Shown one piece after another: positions 1 to 5,251 of a stretch of DNA of 5,481 nt; within the stretch, counting starts at the first letter, position 1; every line of letters begins with the position of its first letter. A model generated the notes under the pieces. That model ran no database searches. It had not been told where the DNA came from and saw only the letters and a program-made list of their open reading frames with translations. Location: the NCBI GenBank assembly GCA_021812265.1, contig JAKAOI010000184.1, forward strand, positions 1 to 5,481. The letters are read 5' to 3'. The position numbers and the translations under genes are program-made. This DNA is from Chloroflexota bacterium (GTDB taxonomy: Bacteria > Chloroflexota > Ktedonobacteria > Ktedonobacterales > JACDGC01).

Positions 1-670
1 CAGCGATGGCTGGCGCGTTTTTTTTTCTTTCTTCTTGGCGCAAGTGGTAATACAGGTATATTCCTAAAAAGACGAAGCCAAATATAAACAGGAATGTAAC
101 CCAATCTGATGTTTCATCTAAAAATCCTGTTATATGGGTTAAGGCGATCCGAACGGCTCTTACGGCTGCGTCGCCGGCAAAGAAATAAAACGAAGACCAT
201 ATGGCTGCCGCAATAAAAGTTGATGGGAAAAATACTAAATAGGGAACTTCAGATACACCCGACATAACAGTGGTGGGAATGCGCAGCCCTGGAATCAGCC
301 GGCCAGCTATAATCATTATTGCGCCGCGTTTGCGAAACCACTCCTCAATTTGGTCCGCGCGATTTAAGTTGATATGTAAAAATTTGCCATATTTATATAA
401 AATAGGACGCCCGCCTTTGCGTACAACCCAATAAAGAATGGAAGACCCTGTGAAAACTGCAAGGGTTGAGATTCCGATAATCGAAAACGGATATAAAATA
501 CCGGCTTGATTATGTCTTGCTCCGGCGATAGCTACAAGCACATCCCCAGGTATCGGAATCGGTAATCCCGCTTCTTCTAATGTAAGGAATATAAATAGCG
601 CAGCTAACTGGTGCACACTATAAAAATCAAAAATTATCTTGACAAAAGCGTGCAAACGCGCATAACGCAT
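1..670 (-). CDS. DedA-family (VTT/SNARE-associated domain) inner-membrane protein, C-terminus cut by window edge
   Basis: An open frame of 223 codons runs from ATG at 670 to the left edge without a stop. DedA proteins are polytopic membrane proteins; some recycle undecaprenyl phosphate or flip lipids, but the substrate cannot be told here. Visible family marks are an N-terminal re-entrant motif at residues 32-43 (EEAGLPIPIPGD), a GSSILYW segment at 75-81 followed by the basic, glycine-rich RKGG, and the signature GRLIPGLR at 123-130 with both conserved arginines, followed by a long hydrophobic stretch (about 142-165). A last hydrophobic segment spans about 190-208 and is followed by a charged tail (RQEERKK, 211-217), so the stop is probably only a few codons outside the window. 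Usual family length is about 200-220 residues, so little is missing. AAGAAGGG at 679-686 lies 8 nt before the ATG and supports this start. Confidence 0.93.
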   Translation of the reverse strand, partial: MRYARLHAFVKIIFDFYSVHQLAALFIFLTLEEAGLPIPIPGDVLVAIAGARHNQAGILYPFSIIGISTLAVFTGSSILYWVVRKGGRPILYKYGKFLHINLNRADQIEEWFRKRGAIMIIAGRLIPGLRIPTTVMSGVSEVPYLVFFPSTFIAAAIWSSFYFFAGDAAVRAVRIALTHITGFLDETSDWVTFLFIFGFVFLGIYLYYHLRQEERKKNAPAIA

Positions 671-747
671 GGAATTTTCCCTTCTTTACAACTTCCTGTG
701 TTTACCTTTTAATGAACTGTCATATTTACTAACAGTATCGTGATCTA

Positions 748-766
748 TTTCTCAGCATTTTCTCAG
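748..766. repeat. Two direct copies of TTTCTCAG, 11 bp apart, at the dedA transcription start
   Basis: TTTCTCAG occurs at 748-755 and again at 759-766, an 11-bp period close to one helical turn. The copies lie just downstream of the putative dedA -10 box. A third copy, TTTCTCAGCA, lies at 957-966, upstream of the hydrolase promoter. Such spacing fits a tandem binding site for a regulator on one DNA face, but the short CTCAGCA core also occurs inside nnr, so chance is possible. Confidence 0.35.
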
Positions 767-771
767 ATTTC

Positions 772-800
772 AGTATAGCATAAGATACAAATCGGTTAAA
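772..800 (-). promoter_or_regulatory. Putative sigma-A promoter of the DedA gene
   Basis: Read on the minus strand, TATACT (777-772) matches the -10 consensus at 5 of 6 and is preceded by TG plus one base, an extended -10. TTTAAC (800-795) sits 17 bp upstream as a weak -35 (3 of 6). The predicted start near 765 gives a leader of about 95 nt before the ATG at 670. The extended -10 probably compensates for the poor -35. Confidence 0.55.
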
Positions 801-982
801 ACGTATATTACTTAAAGTATCTGCAACTTTCAGCTAACATTCATCAAAATTGACTCTCTGATATAAAAACGAATCGGCGTGTCCGGAAGTATCTTTCTTT
901 CATAATTGTTACTTATTTCACAAAAATATTTGCTGTCGCTGCATTTCCCCATATCTTTTCTCAGCAAAAATTTGCCATTTTG

Positions 983-996
983 TGCTACGATACAAT
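983..996 (+). promoter_or_regulatory. Putative extended -10 promoter of the MBL hydrolase gene
   Basis: TGCTACGAT (TG at 983-984, TACGAT at 986-991) is an extended -10, and TACAAT at 991-996 is an overlapping alternative hexamer matching 5 of 6. No good -35 lies 16-18 bp upstream; the nearest, TTGCCA at 972-977, is too close. An interrupted palindrome, ACGAT-ACA-ATCGT (987-999), overlaps the box and could be an operator. The leader would be only about 25 nt. Confidence 0.35.
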
Positions 997-1015
997 CGTT
1001 AAAACCATAAACACC

Positions 1016-1020
1016 GGAGG
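1016..1020 (+). promoter_or_regulatory. Ribosome binding site GGAGG that sets the MBL hydrolase start
   Basis: GGAGG lies 7 nt before ATG at 1028. The same frame stays open upstream to a TTG at 980, but that codon has no Shine-Dalgarno sequence and overlaps the putative promoter. The start at 1028 is therefore preferred. Confidence 0.85.
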
Positions 1021-1027
1021 CTGTTCT

Positions 1028-1933
1028 ATGAATGACGATATTGCTCGCGCCGATGCGCCGTTTCGCTTTACTATTGGATCGCTGAATGTTCATATTTTGA
1101 ATGATGGGGTGTTTCGCCTGGATGGCGGAGGTTTATTTGGCAGAGTGCCTAAAGTTTTATGGGAAAAAGTTGTGACACCAGACCATTTAAACCGCGCGCC
1201 GCTATCCATGAACAGTATGTTGTTTGAAGAAAATGGCAAGCTTATTTTAATGGAGACCGGTTATGGAGATAAATTATCGGCTAAAGAATACGAAGCTTTC
1301 GGGCTAACTCGGCCACAAGGGTCTTTGTTAGATCAATTGGCCAAAATTGGTGTAAAGCCTGAAGATATTGATATCGTCATCAACACACATTTACATGGTG
1401 ACCATGCCGGATGGAATACTCGTTTTAAAGACGGTGATCCTGCCGCTGGAATAGTTCCCACTTTTCCCAACGCTGTATATATCACACAAAAACTGGAATG
1501 GGAACACGCCGCGCACCCAACAGAACTTACAGCGCCGGGATATCCTTCGAATAATTTTCATGTGTTAAAAGAAACCGGAGTGTTACATCTTATCGAGGGT
1601 GAAACGCGCATCAGCCCTGCGATTTTGCTTACGCCAACTCCTGGTCATACAATTGGCCATCAAAGTGTTTGGGTAGAATCGGGAATGGCTTCGGCGTTAT
1701 TTACCGGTGACGCTGCTGTTATGGGTGTACATTTGGAGCGTCTGAACTGGGTAAGCGGTGTAGATAATTTTCCGATTCAAAGCGTGGAAACCAAACGTGT
1801 GTTAGTTGAAGAAGCGCTGAAACGCCAAGCTTCGGTCGTAGTTACCCATCATCCGTTTCCCGGCCTTGGAATACTGCGCCGTGAAGAAGGGCAACGCCGC
1901 GCAGTATTCCAAGAGATTACCGAACAGTCATAA
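1028..1933 (+). CDS. MBL-fold metallo-hydrolase, lactonase-like, 301 aa
   Basis: A complete metallo-beta-lactamase-fold hydrolase, probably cytoplasmic since no signal peptide is visible. The full di-metal set can be read: HLHGDH at residues 121-126 (H121, H123, D125, H126), H207 in PTPGHTIGH, D228 in FTGDAA, and a histidine at 274 or 275 in THHPFPGLG. Length and motif spacing fit the branch that includes N-acyl-homoserine-lactone lactonases and methyl parathion hydrolase-like enzymes. That fold also hydrolyses thioesters, lactones and phosphoesters, so the substrate is open. It is the only plus-strand gene in the window, divergent from the DedA gene and convergent with nnr, so it is probably transcribed alone. 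Its last 17 bp overlap the end of nnr, and codons 280-296 contain a perfect 15-bp inverted repeat. The start at 1028 is chosen for its strong GGAGG. Confidence 0.9.
   Translation: MNDDIARADAPFRFTIGSLNVHILNDGVFRLDGGGLFGRVPKVLWEKVVTPDHLNRAPLSMNSMLFEENGKLILMETGYGDKLSAKEYEAFGLTRPQGSLLDQLAKIGVKPEDIDIVINTHLHGDHAGWNTRFKDGDPAAGIVPTFPNAVYITQKLEWEHAAHPTELTAPGYPSNNFHVLKETGVLHLIEGETRISPAILLTPTPGHTIGHQSVWVESGMASALFTGDAAVMGVHLERLNWVSGVDNFPIQSVETKRVLVEEALKRQASVVVTHHPFPGLGILRREEGQRRAVFQEITEQS
1865..1913. repeat. Perfect 15-bp inverted repeat at the convergent gene ends (possible bidirectional terminator or 3' stabiliser)
   Basis: The arm CTTGGAATACTGCGC at 1865-1879 is the exact reverse complement of 1899-1913, with a 19-nt loop. 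In the plus-strand hydrolase it lies inside the coding region, ending 17 nt before the stop codon. In minus-strand nnr mRNA it begins 3 nt after the TAA at 1919-1917. No T-run follows on either strand, so it is not a standard intrinsic terminator. It may cap the nnr transcript, slow polymerase between convergent genes, or be a dispersed palindromic element. Confidence 0.6.
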
Positions 1934-3467
1934 AATGCTTACGCGCAGCGGGTATGTTGCGCACCAAATCTGTTATCAACAAGCCGGAATCTAGCGCGTC
2001 GATAGCCTGTACTGCATGGAATCCGGCTGCGCTATGCAAAGCTACGCCTGCTTTTGCCGCGTGAAACGCGCTTAAACCCTGAGCAAGCAATCCGGTTATA
2101 ATACCGGCTAAAGCGTCGCCGGATCCCGCTACGGCAATTGCCGGGTTTGGTTGGGCAAAAATTACTGGCAACGTTTCTGCTTGCGGCGCGGCAATAATGG
2201 TTACTGCGCCTTTTAACACAACAATATGCCCCCATTGCAAAGCATAATTCCGTGCAGTTTGCAGTCTATCCATTCCCCCGTTTGAAAGTTCAGCGCTGTC
2301 ACCAATAAGCCGTTTCATTTCTCCGGGGTGTGGTGTTAAAACTGTATGTTGCGGAAGAAGATTCGGCCAATCTTTTTCTGCGCTTAATAAATTCAAGCCA
2401 TCTGCGTCTATAACTAATTGGGGACGCTGCCCATCAGGCATTTCTTGTATACTATGCAAAAAACTCAGCAAAAACTGTTTTGTTGCAGCGTCTTGTCCTA
2501 ATCCGGGGCCAATTAAAACCGCTGTACAATTTACGGCAGCAGTAGCGGCGCTTTCTGTTCTAGGAAGCGCTTCATCCGAGCTTAAGCAATACACTGCTTC
2601 CGGCAATGCTGCTGTGTATACAGCGGCGCGTTCTGGTGTTGTGGAAATTTGTATTAAACCGGCGCCACATCGCGCCGCCGCAGACGCCGCAATAAGAGCA
2701 GCTCCCGGAAATTGCTGAGATCCTGCAATAATCAGCGCTTTGCCGAATGCGCCTTTATAGCTGTTTAGATTTCGCTGCGGCAATAATTTTGCGGCTGCTG
2801 TAAAATCTAGCAATTCTGCGGATCCGGTTATAGGCATTTCCGCCGGTAATCCAATAGAGCCAGTTCGCAGCGCGCCGATATATGGTAATGCGGGGAAAAA
2901 AAGCAATCCTGTTTTGGGAAAAGCCAGTGTAATGGTTATATCTGCTGTGATTGCGCCATCATCTGCCGCGCCGGTATCACAGTGAACGCCGGTGGGGTTA
3001 TCTACAGCTATGCACTGTGGCAGATTATTTCTTGCTGTACGTATCTGCGTAACTAGCCGGCAAACTGCCAGCATGGCGCCACTTAATGGCCGTGAATGGC
3101 CTATACCTAACAGCGCGTCTACCACTATGTCACATGAGAGCAATTCATTTGCAAGCTCCTGTACATCTTCTGCAACAGGGAATAATCCGGCGGAAGTTTG
3201 CAGTGTCATAGCTTTTATATCAAACAAACGTGTTTCTGCGCCCCAATCTTGTAAGTGACCAGCCATGACCTTACCATCCCCGCCGTTATTGCCTGGTCCG
3301 ATTAAAAATAACCATCGCGATTGCTGCAATGGCTTGTTGAACCAATCTGCGGCAATTTTTGCGGCGCTATATCCTGCAGACGCCATAAGTTTTTCACCGG
3401 TTAAGCCATATAAAAGCTCAGCATTTTTTTCAATATCACGCATTTGTTCCACTGTTACAACAATCAT
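1917..3467 (-). CDS. nnr: Bifunctional NAD(P)H-hydrate repair enzyme Nnr (epimerase + ADP/ATP-dependent dehydratase)
   Basis: This 516-residue two-domain protein repairs damaged NADH and NADPH hydrates in the cytoplasm. The N-terminal YjeF_N-type epimerase (about 1-225) interconverts the R and S hydrates; the C-terminal NnrD-type dehydratase (about 235-510) uses ADP or ATP to remove water from the S form. Visible N-domain motifs are GPGNNGGDG at 57-65, VDALLGIG at 116-123 and AVDNPTG at 154-160. The C-domain shows YKGAFGKALIIAGS (237-250), GAGLI (268-272), IGPGLG (319-324), IDADGLNLL (353-361), TPHPGEM (378-384), and AGSGDALAG (447-455) with the catalytic aspartate D451. Length is normal for the fusion. 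ATG at 3467 is preceded by AAAGGA 10 nt upstream. Two motifs deviate from the commonest forms (VDNPTG for VDIPSG; NPAIAVAGSGD for GNPGMATAGSGD). The gene lies 140 bp downstream of the GTPase on the same strand, and no clear promoter was seen in the gap. Confidence 0.95.
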   Translation of the reverse strand: MIVVTVEQMRDIEKNAELLYGLTGEKLMASAGYSAAKIAADWFNKPLQQSRWLFLIGPGNNGGDGKVMAGHLQDWGAETRLFDIKAMTLQTSAGLFPVAEDVQELANELLSCDIVVDALLGIGHSRPLSGAMLAVCRLVTQIRTARNNLPQCIAVDNPTGVHCDTGAADDGAITADITITLAFPKTGLLFFPALPYIGALRTGSIGLPAEMPITGSAELLDFTAAAKLLPQRNLNSYKGAFGKALIIAGSQQFPGAALIAASAAARCGAGLIQISTTPERAAVYTAALPEAVYCLSSDEALPRTESAATAAVNCTAVLIGPGLGQDAATKQFLLSFLHSIQEMPDGQRPQLVIDADGLNLLSAEKDWPNLLPQHTVLTPHPGEMKRLIGDSAELSNGGMDRLQTARNYALQWGHIVVLKGAVTIIAAPQAETLPVIFAQPNPAIAVAGSGDALAGIITGLLAQGLSAFHAAKAGVALHSAAGFHAVQAIDALDSGLLITDLVRNIPAARKHFMTVR

Positions 3468-3607
3468 TGGAACACCGTCCTTTTTGTTTTGAGATAAAAT
3501 TTTAGCGCGGGCATCTATTCACAAACATATAGCAACAAAAGTTATAGAACGCCGTATCTTATTAAATCTTCAGCCGTGCTGGTAATTTTAGCAAAGAAAT
3601 CTTTTTG

Positions 3608-4720
3608 TTAAACAAGTCGATCTATAGCGTCTTTAGGATTTTGAAATGAGTGGAAAGAAGCAAGCAAATTTTTATAGAGTGTATGTAATTGTGTTGTATG
3701 AAGCTTTTTATCATTTTCAAAATACGCCAGCGCCGCCATACCGATAGACCATGTTCCTGCAGCCGCCATAGCGCCAGAAATAAGGTCTCCGCCGAATGGA
3801 GCTGCTTTGGCGGCTTCCTCGCCTAGGTATCGGAAAATCAGGCCTCCAGCTATAGCGGTAATAAGCTCCTTAGCGTTTTCCGAGCTGATTGGTTCGCCAA
3901 ATAGCGCTGCAATTCGTAAAACCATACGGATTTGTGCGCCAAGGATAATGGGGATATCGACGAGAGGAATCGGCTCTAATCCTGCAGTAAGTGTAATCAG
4001 CGCGGAATTGCGGATCAATCTTTTAGCGGCGTCGGATCGAAACACCGGAGCGGCTTTACCAATTAGCAACGCTGCATTGGGGCTTATCTCTATTATTGCG
4101 GGAACCAATTCATCCAATATATGGTCTCCGCGCAACGCCGAAATAGCGATAACCTGCCGTGTCTGCAACATTACTAGTGCGGTTTGGCGCAATTCCTCAG
4201 AATATTCTGGTAAGTCACACTTATTTAATGCAACAATTACTGGCTTTTCGAAAGCGTTTATTGACGCAAACAATTCTATTTCTGTTTGGGTAAGCGGGTG
4301 CGAGCCATCCAGCACAATCAGCGCAGCAATCGCTTGTTTTACTTCATCGAGTTGAATTTGTTTTTTATGGCCGGGTGTATCAATAAGGGTAAACATTCCC
4401 AATGATGTTTCCACAATATCAGATGTAGAGCCAGATTTTTCGGAAACAGGCGAACGATATTTTCCTTGCAAGGTGTTAAACAACGTAGACTTTCCGGAGT
4501 TTGGTGCGCCAACTATGGCAATCTTTTGCCGAAGTTCGTTGCGCACATCGGTTTCCGCCGCAGACCAATTTACAGCGTCCCATATTCCCCGAAATGTTCC
4601 GATTGCAGCCGGTATTTTTAATATATTGCCGATAGTAATATACTTAGCAAATAACGACTTAGGAGAAAATTTTGCGTCACTCAAGCGGCTTCCCTCACAA
4701 TTTGGGCTTCTTTCTTTCAT
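3608..4720 (-). CDS. Era/Der-type P-loop GTPase with C-terminal DUF697 membrane region
   Basis: Up to 370 residues. A TRAFAC-class GTPase domain (about 64-215) shows G1 GAPNSGKST (71-79), G3 DTPG (114-117), G4 NKCD (166-169) and G5 SAL (194-196). A C-terminal DUF697-like part (about 232-335) has the typical IRNSALITLTAGLEPIPLVDIPIIL-type opening and several hydrophobic glycine/alanine-rich helices, so the protein probably associates with the inner membrane. Targets of such GTPases are poorly known and no function is assigned here. About 60 residues precede the G domain. The start is uncertain: ATG at 4720 has no clear ribosome binding site, while an in-frame TTG at 4684 (codon 13) is preceded by GAGGGA 6 nt upstream and may be the true start. 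A likely promoter lies at 4778-4805. After the TAA at 3610-3608 the same frame stays open for 21 more codons. Confidence 0.85.
   Translation of the reverse strand: MKERSPNCEGSRLSDAKFSPKSLFAKYITIGNILKIPAAIGTFRGIWDAVNWSAAETDVRNELRQKIAIVGAPNSGKSTLFNTLQGKYRSPVSEKSGSTSDIVETSLGMFTLIDTPGHKKQIQLDEVKQAIAALIVLDGSHPLTQTEIELFASINAFEKPVIVALNKCDLPEYSEELRQTALVMLQTRQVIAISALRGDHILDELVPAIIEISPNAALLIGKAAPVFRSDAAKRLIRNSALITLTAGLEPIPLVDIPIILGAQIRMVLRIAALFGEPISSENAKELITAIAGGLIFRYLGEEAAKAAPFGGDLISGAMAAAGTWSIGMAALAYFENDKKLHTTQLHTLYKNLLASFHSFQNPKDAIDRLV
4691..4696 (-). promoter_or_regulatory. GAGGGA ribosome binding site for an alternative TTG start of the GTPase
   Basis: On the minus strand GAGGGA is followed by six bases and TTG at 4684-4682, in frame with the GTPase. 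The upstream ATG at 4720 has only GTGG in front of it. Starting at the TTG would shorten the protein by 12 residues, all before the conserved part. Confidence 0.5.
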
Positions 4721-4777
4721 AATACCACAGTCTGTGCGGCATATTAGATCATCGCAGCAATTTTCTCATACGGAAGC

Positions 4778-4805
4778 AGTATTGTTGAAGCAAAATAACT
4801 GTGAA
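4778..4805 (-). promoter_or_regulatory. Putative promoter of the GTPase gene
   Basis: Read on the minus strand, TTCACA (4805-4800) matches the -35 consensus at 5 of 6. AATACT (4783-4778) matches the -10 at 4 of 6, with a 16-bp spacer. A start near 4771 would give a leader of about 50-90 nt, depending on the start codon. This suggests the GTPase is not dependent on read-through from rpn. Confidence 0.4.
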
Positions 4806-4814
4806 CTGCAGCAA

Positions 4815-4842
4815 CGAGTCATGTTCTATACGTTTCGAGTCA
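4815..4842. repeat. Direct repeat CGAGTCA, 21 bp apart, upstream of the GTPase promoter
   Basis: CGAGTCA occurs at 4815-4821 and 4836-4842. The 21-bp period is two helical turns, and both copies lie immediately upstream of the putative -35, where activator sites usually sit. There are only two copies and the motif matches no regulator I recognise. Confidence 0.3.
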
Positions 4843-4861
4843 GATAATTTACCTAAGAACA

Positions 4862-5251
4862 TTACTTGCTTTTGTGTGGCCGTAATTTCCGCACTTCAGC
4901 TGCAGGCAGTTCGGTGATTTCCGCAACTTCAGCAGCAGACATCCCTTTGGCAAGCAGCGCTTTTGCCATTTGCAGCGCTTTTTCGCGCATCCCTTCCTCA
5001 CGGCCTTGCACAATGCCTTGAGATATCCCTTCCTCGCGGCCTTGTAGAATGCCTTGAGATATCCCTTCCTCGCGGCCTTGTAAAATACCTTGAGATATTC
5101 CTTCTTCCAGCCCATCTTCATGCGCTGTTTCAAGCCGTGAGCGTTCATCGCGCAGCGCTTTCTGCCGATCCTCGTATTGCTGCCGCACTTCCGGATTTTG
5201 GCTAAGATATTCCAGCAATTCTACCGCTTTCTTCGCAGACATATTTCGCAT
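4862..5251 (-). CDS. Candidate internal gene: C-terminal Rpn short form (RpnS-like inhibitor), 129 aa
   Basis: This is the same frame and stop as the rpn gene, starting at ATG 5251-5249. It is preceded by GGAGG at 5260-5264 with an 8-nt spacer, the best Shine-Dalgarno arrangement on the minus strand here. The product (MRNMSAKKAVELL...) would contain the helical linker, the tetrapeptide repeat array and the C-terminal tail, but no nuclease domain. In E. coli, Rpn genes are known to express such in-frame short forms, which bind the full-length nuclease and block its toxicity. That the same happens here is inference. A weak -10-like TATATT (5310-5305) lies about 55 nt upstream without a good -35, so a separate promoter is not established. 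The GGAGG could also arise by chance from the codons for Leu-Glu-Ala. Confidence 0.5.
   Translation of the reverse strand: MRNMSAKKAVELLEYLSQNPEVRQQYEDRQKALRDERSRLETAHEDGLEEGISQGILQGREEGISQGILQGREEGISQGIVQGREEGMREKALQMAKALLAKGMSAAEVAEITELPAAEVRKLRPHKSK

Larger units (their letters stand above)
671..1027. other. Divergent intergenic region between the DedA gene and the MBL hydrolase
   Basis: This is 357 bp, clearly more AT-rich than the flanking genes. The left third carries the dedA ribosome binding site, leader and promoter on the minus strand. The right end carries a putative promoter and the ribosome binding site of the hydrolase on the plus strand. The middle (about 801-955) holds no convincing gene or structured RNA; AAGTATCT occurs there twice (815-822 and 887-894), without evident meaning. 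Weak open frames across this stretch lack ribosome binding sites and any recognisable protein motif. Confidence 0.7.

Noticed and set aside
830..1093. Minus-strand open frame of 87 codons across the divergent intergenic region
   Set aside because: It overlaps the start of the MBL gene and its promoter, has no recognisable motif, and no good ribosome binding site was noted. Probably a chance frame.
2992..3492. Two plus-strand open frames opposite the nnr N-domain
   Set aside because: Shadows of the conserved minus-strand gene, with no motifs of their own.
3495..3504. TAAAATTTTA palindrome upstream of nnr as a promoter -10
   Set aside because: No acceptable -35 lies 16-18 bp upstream on the minus strand, and such AT palindromes are common.
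3807..4355. Plus-strand open frame of 182 codons opposite the GTPase
   Set aside because: It is antisense to a gene with clear G1-G5 motifs, and no motif or plausible start signal was seen.
4821..4862. Inverted repeat ATGTTCT / AGAACAT after the rpn stop as a terminator
   Set aside because: Only 7 bp, AT-rich, with a 28-nt loop and no T-run, so too weak to call.
4988..5119. CRISPR array
   Set aside because: The 36-bp units are contiguous with no spacers and encode an in-frame protein repeat.
4849..5148. Minus-strand open frame of 99 codons in another frame over the rpn repeats, very basic product
   Set aside because: The 36-bp repeat lacks stops in this frame, so length comes free with each copy. 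The protein is low-complexity and no ribosome binding site supports the start.
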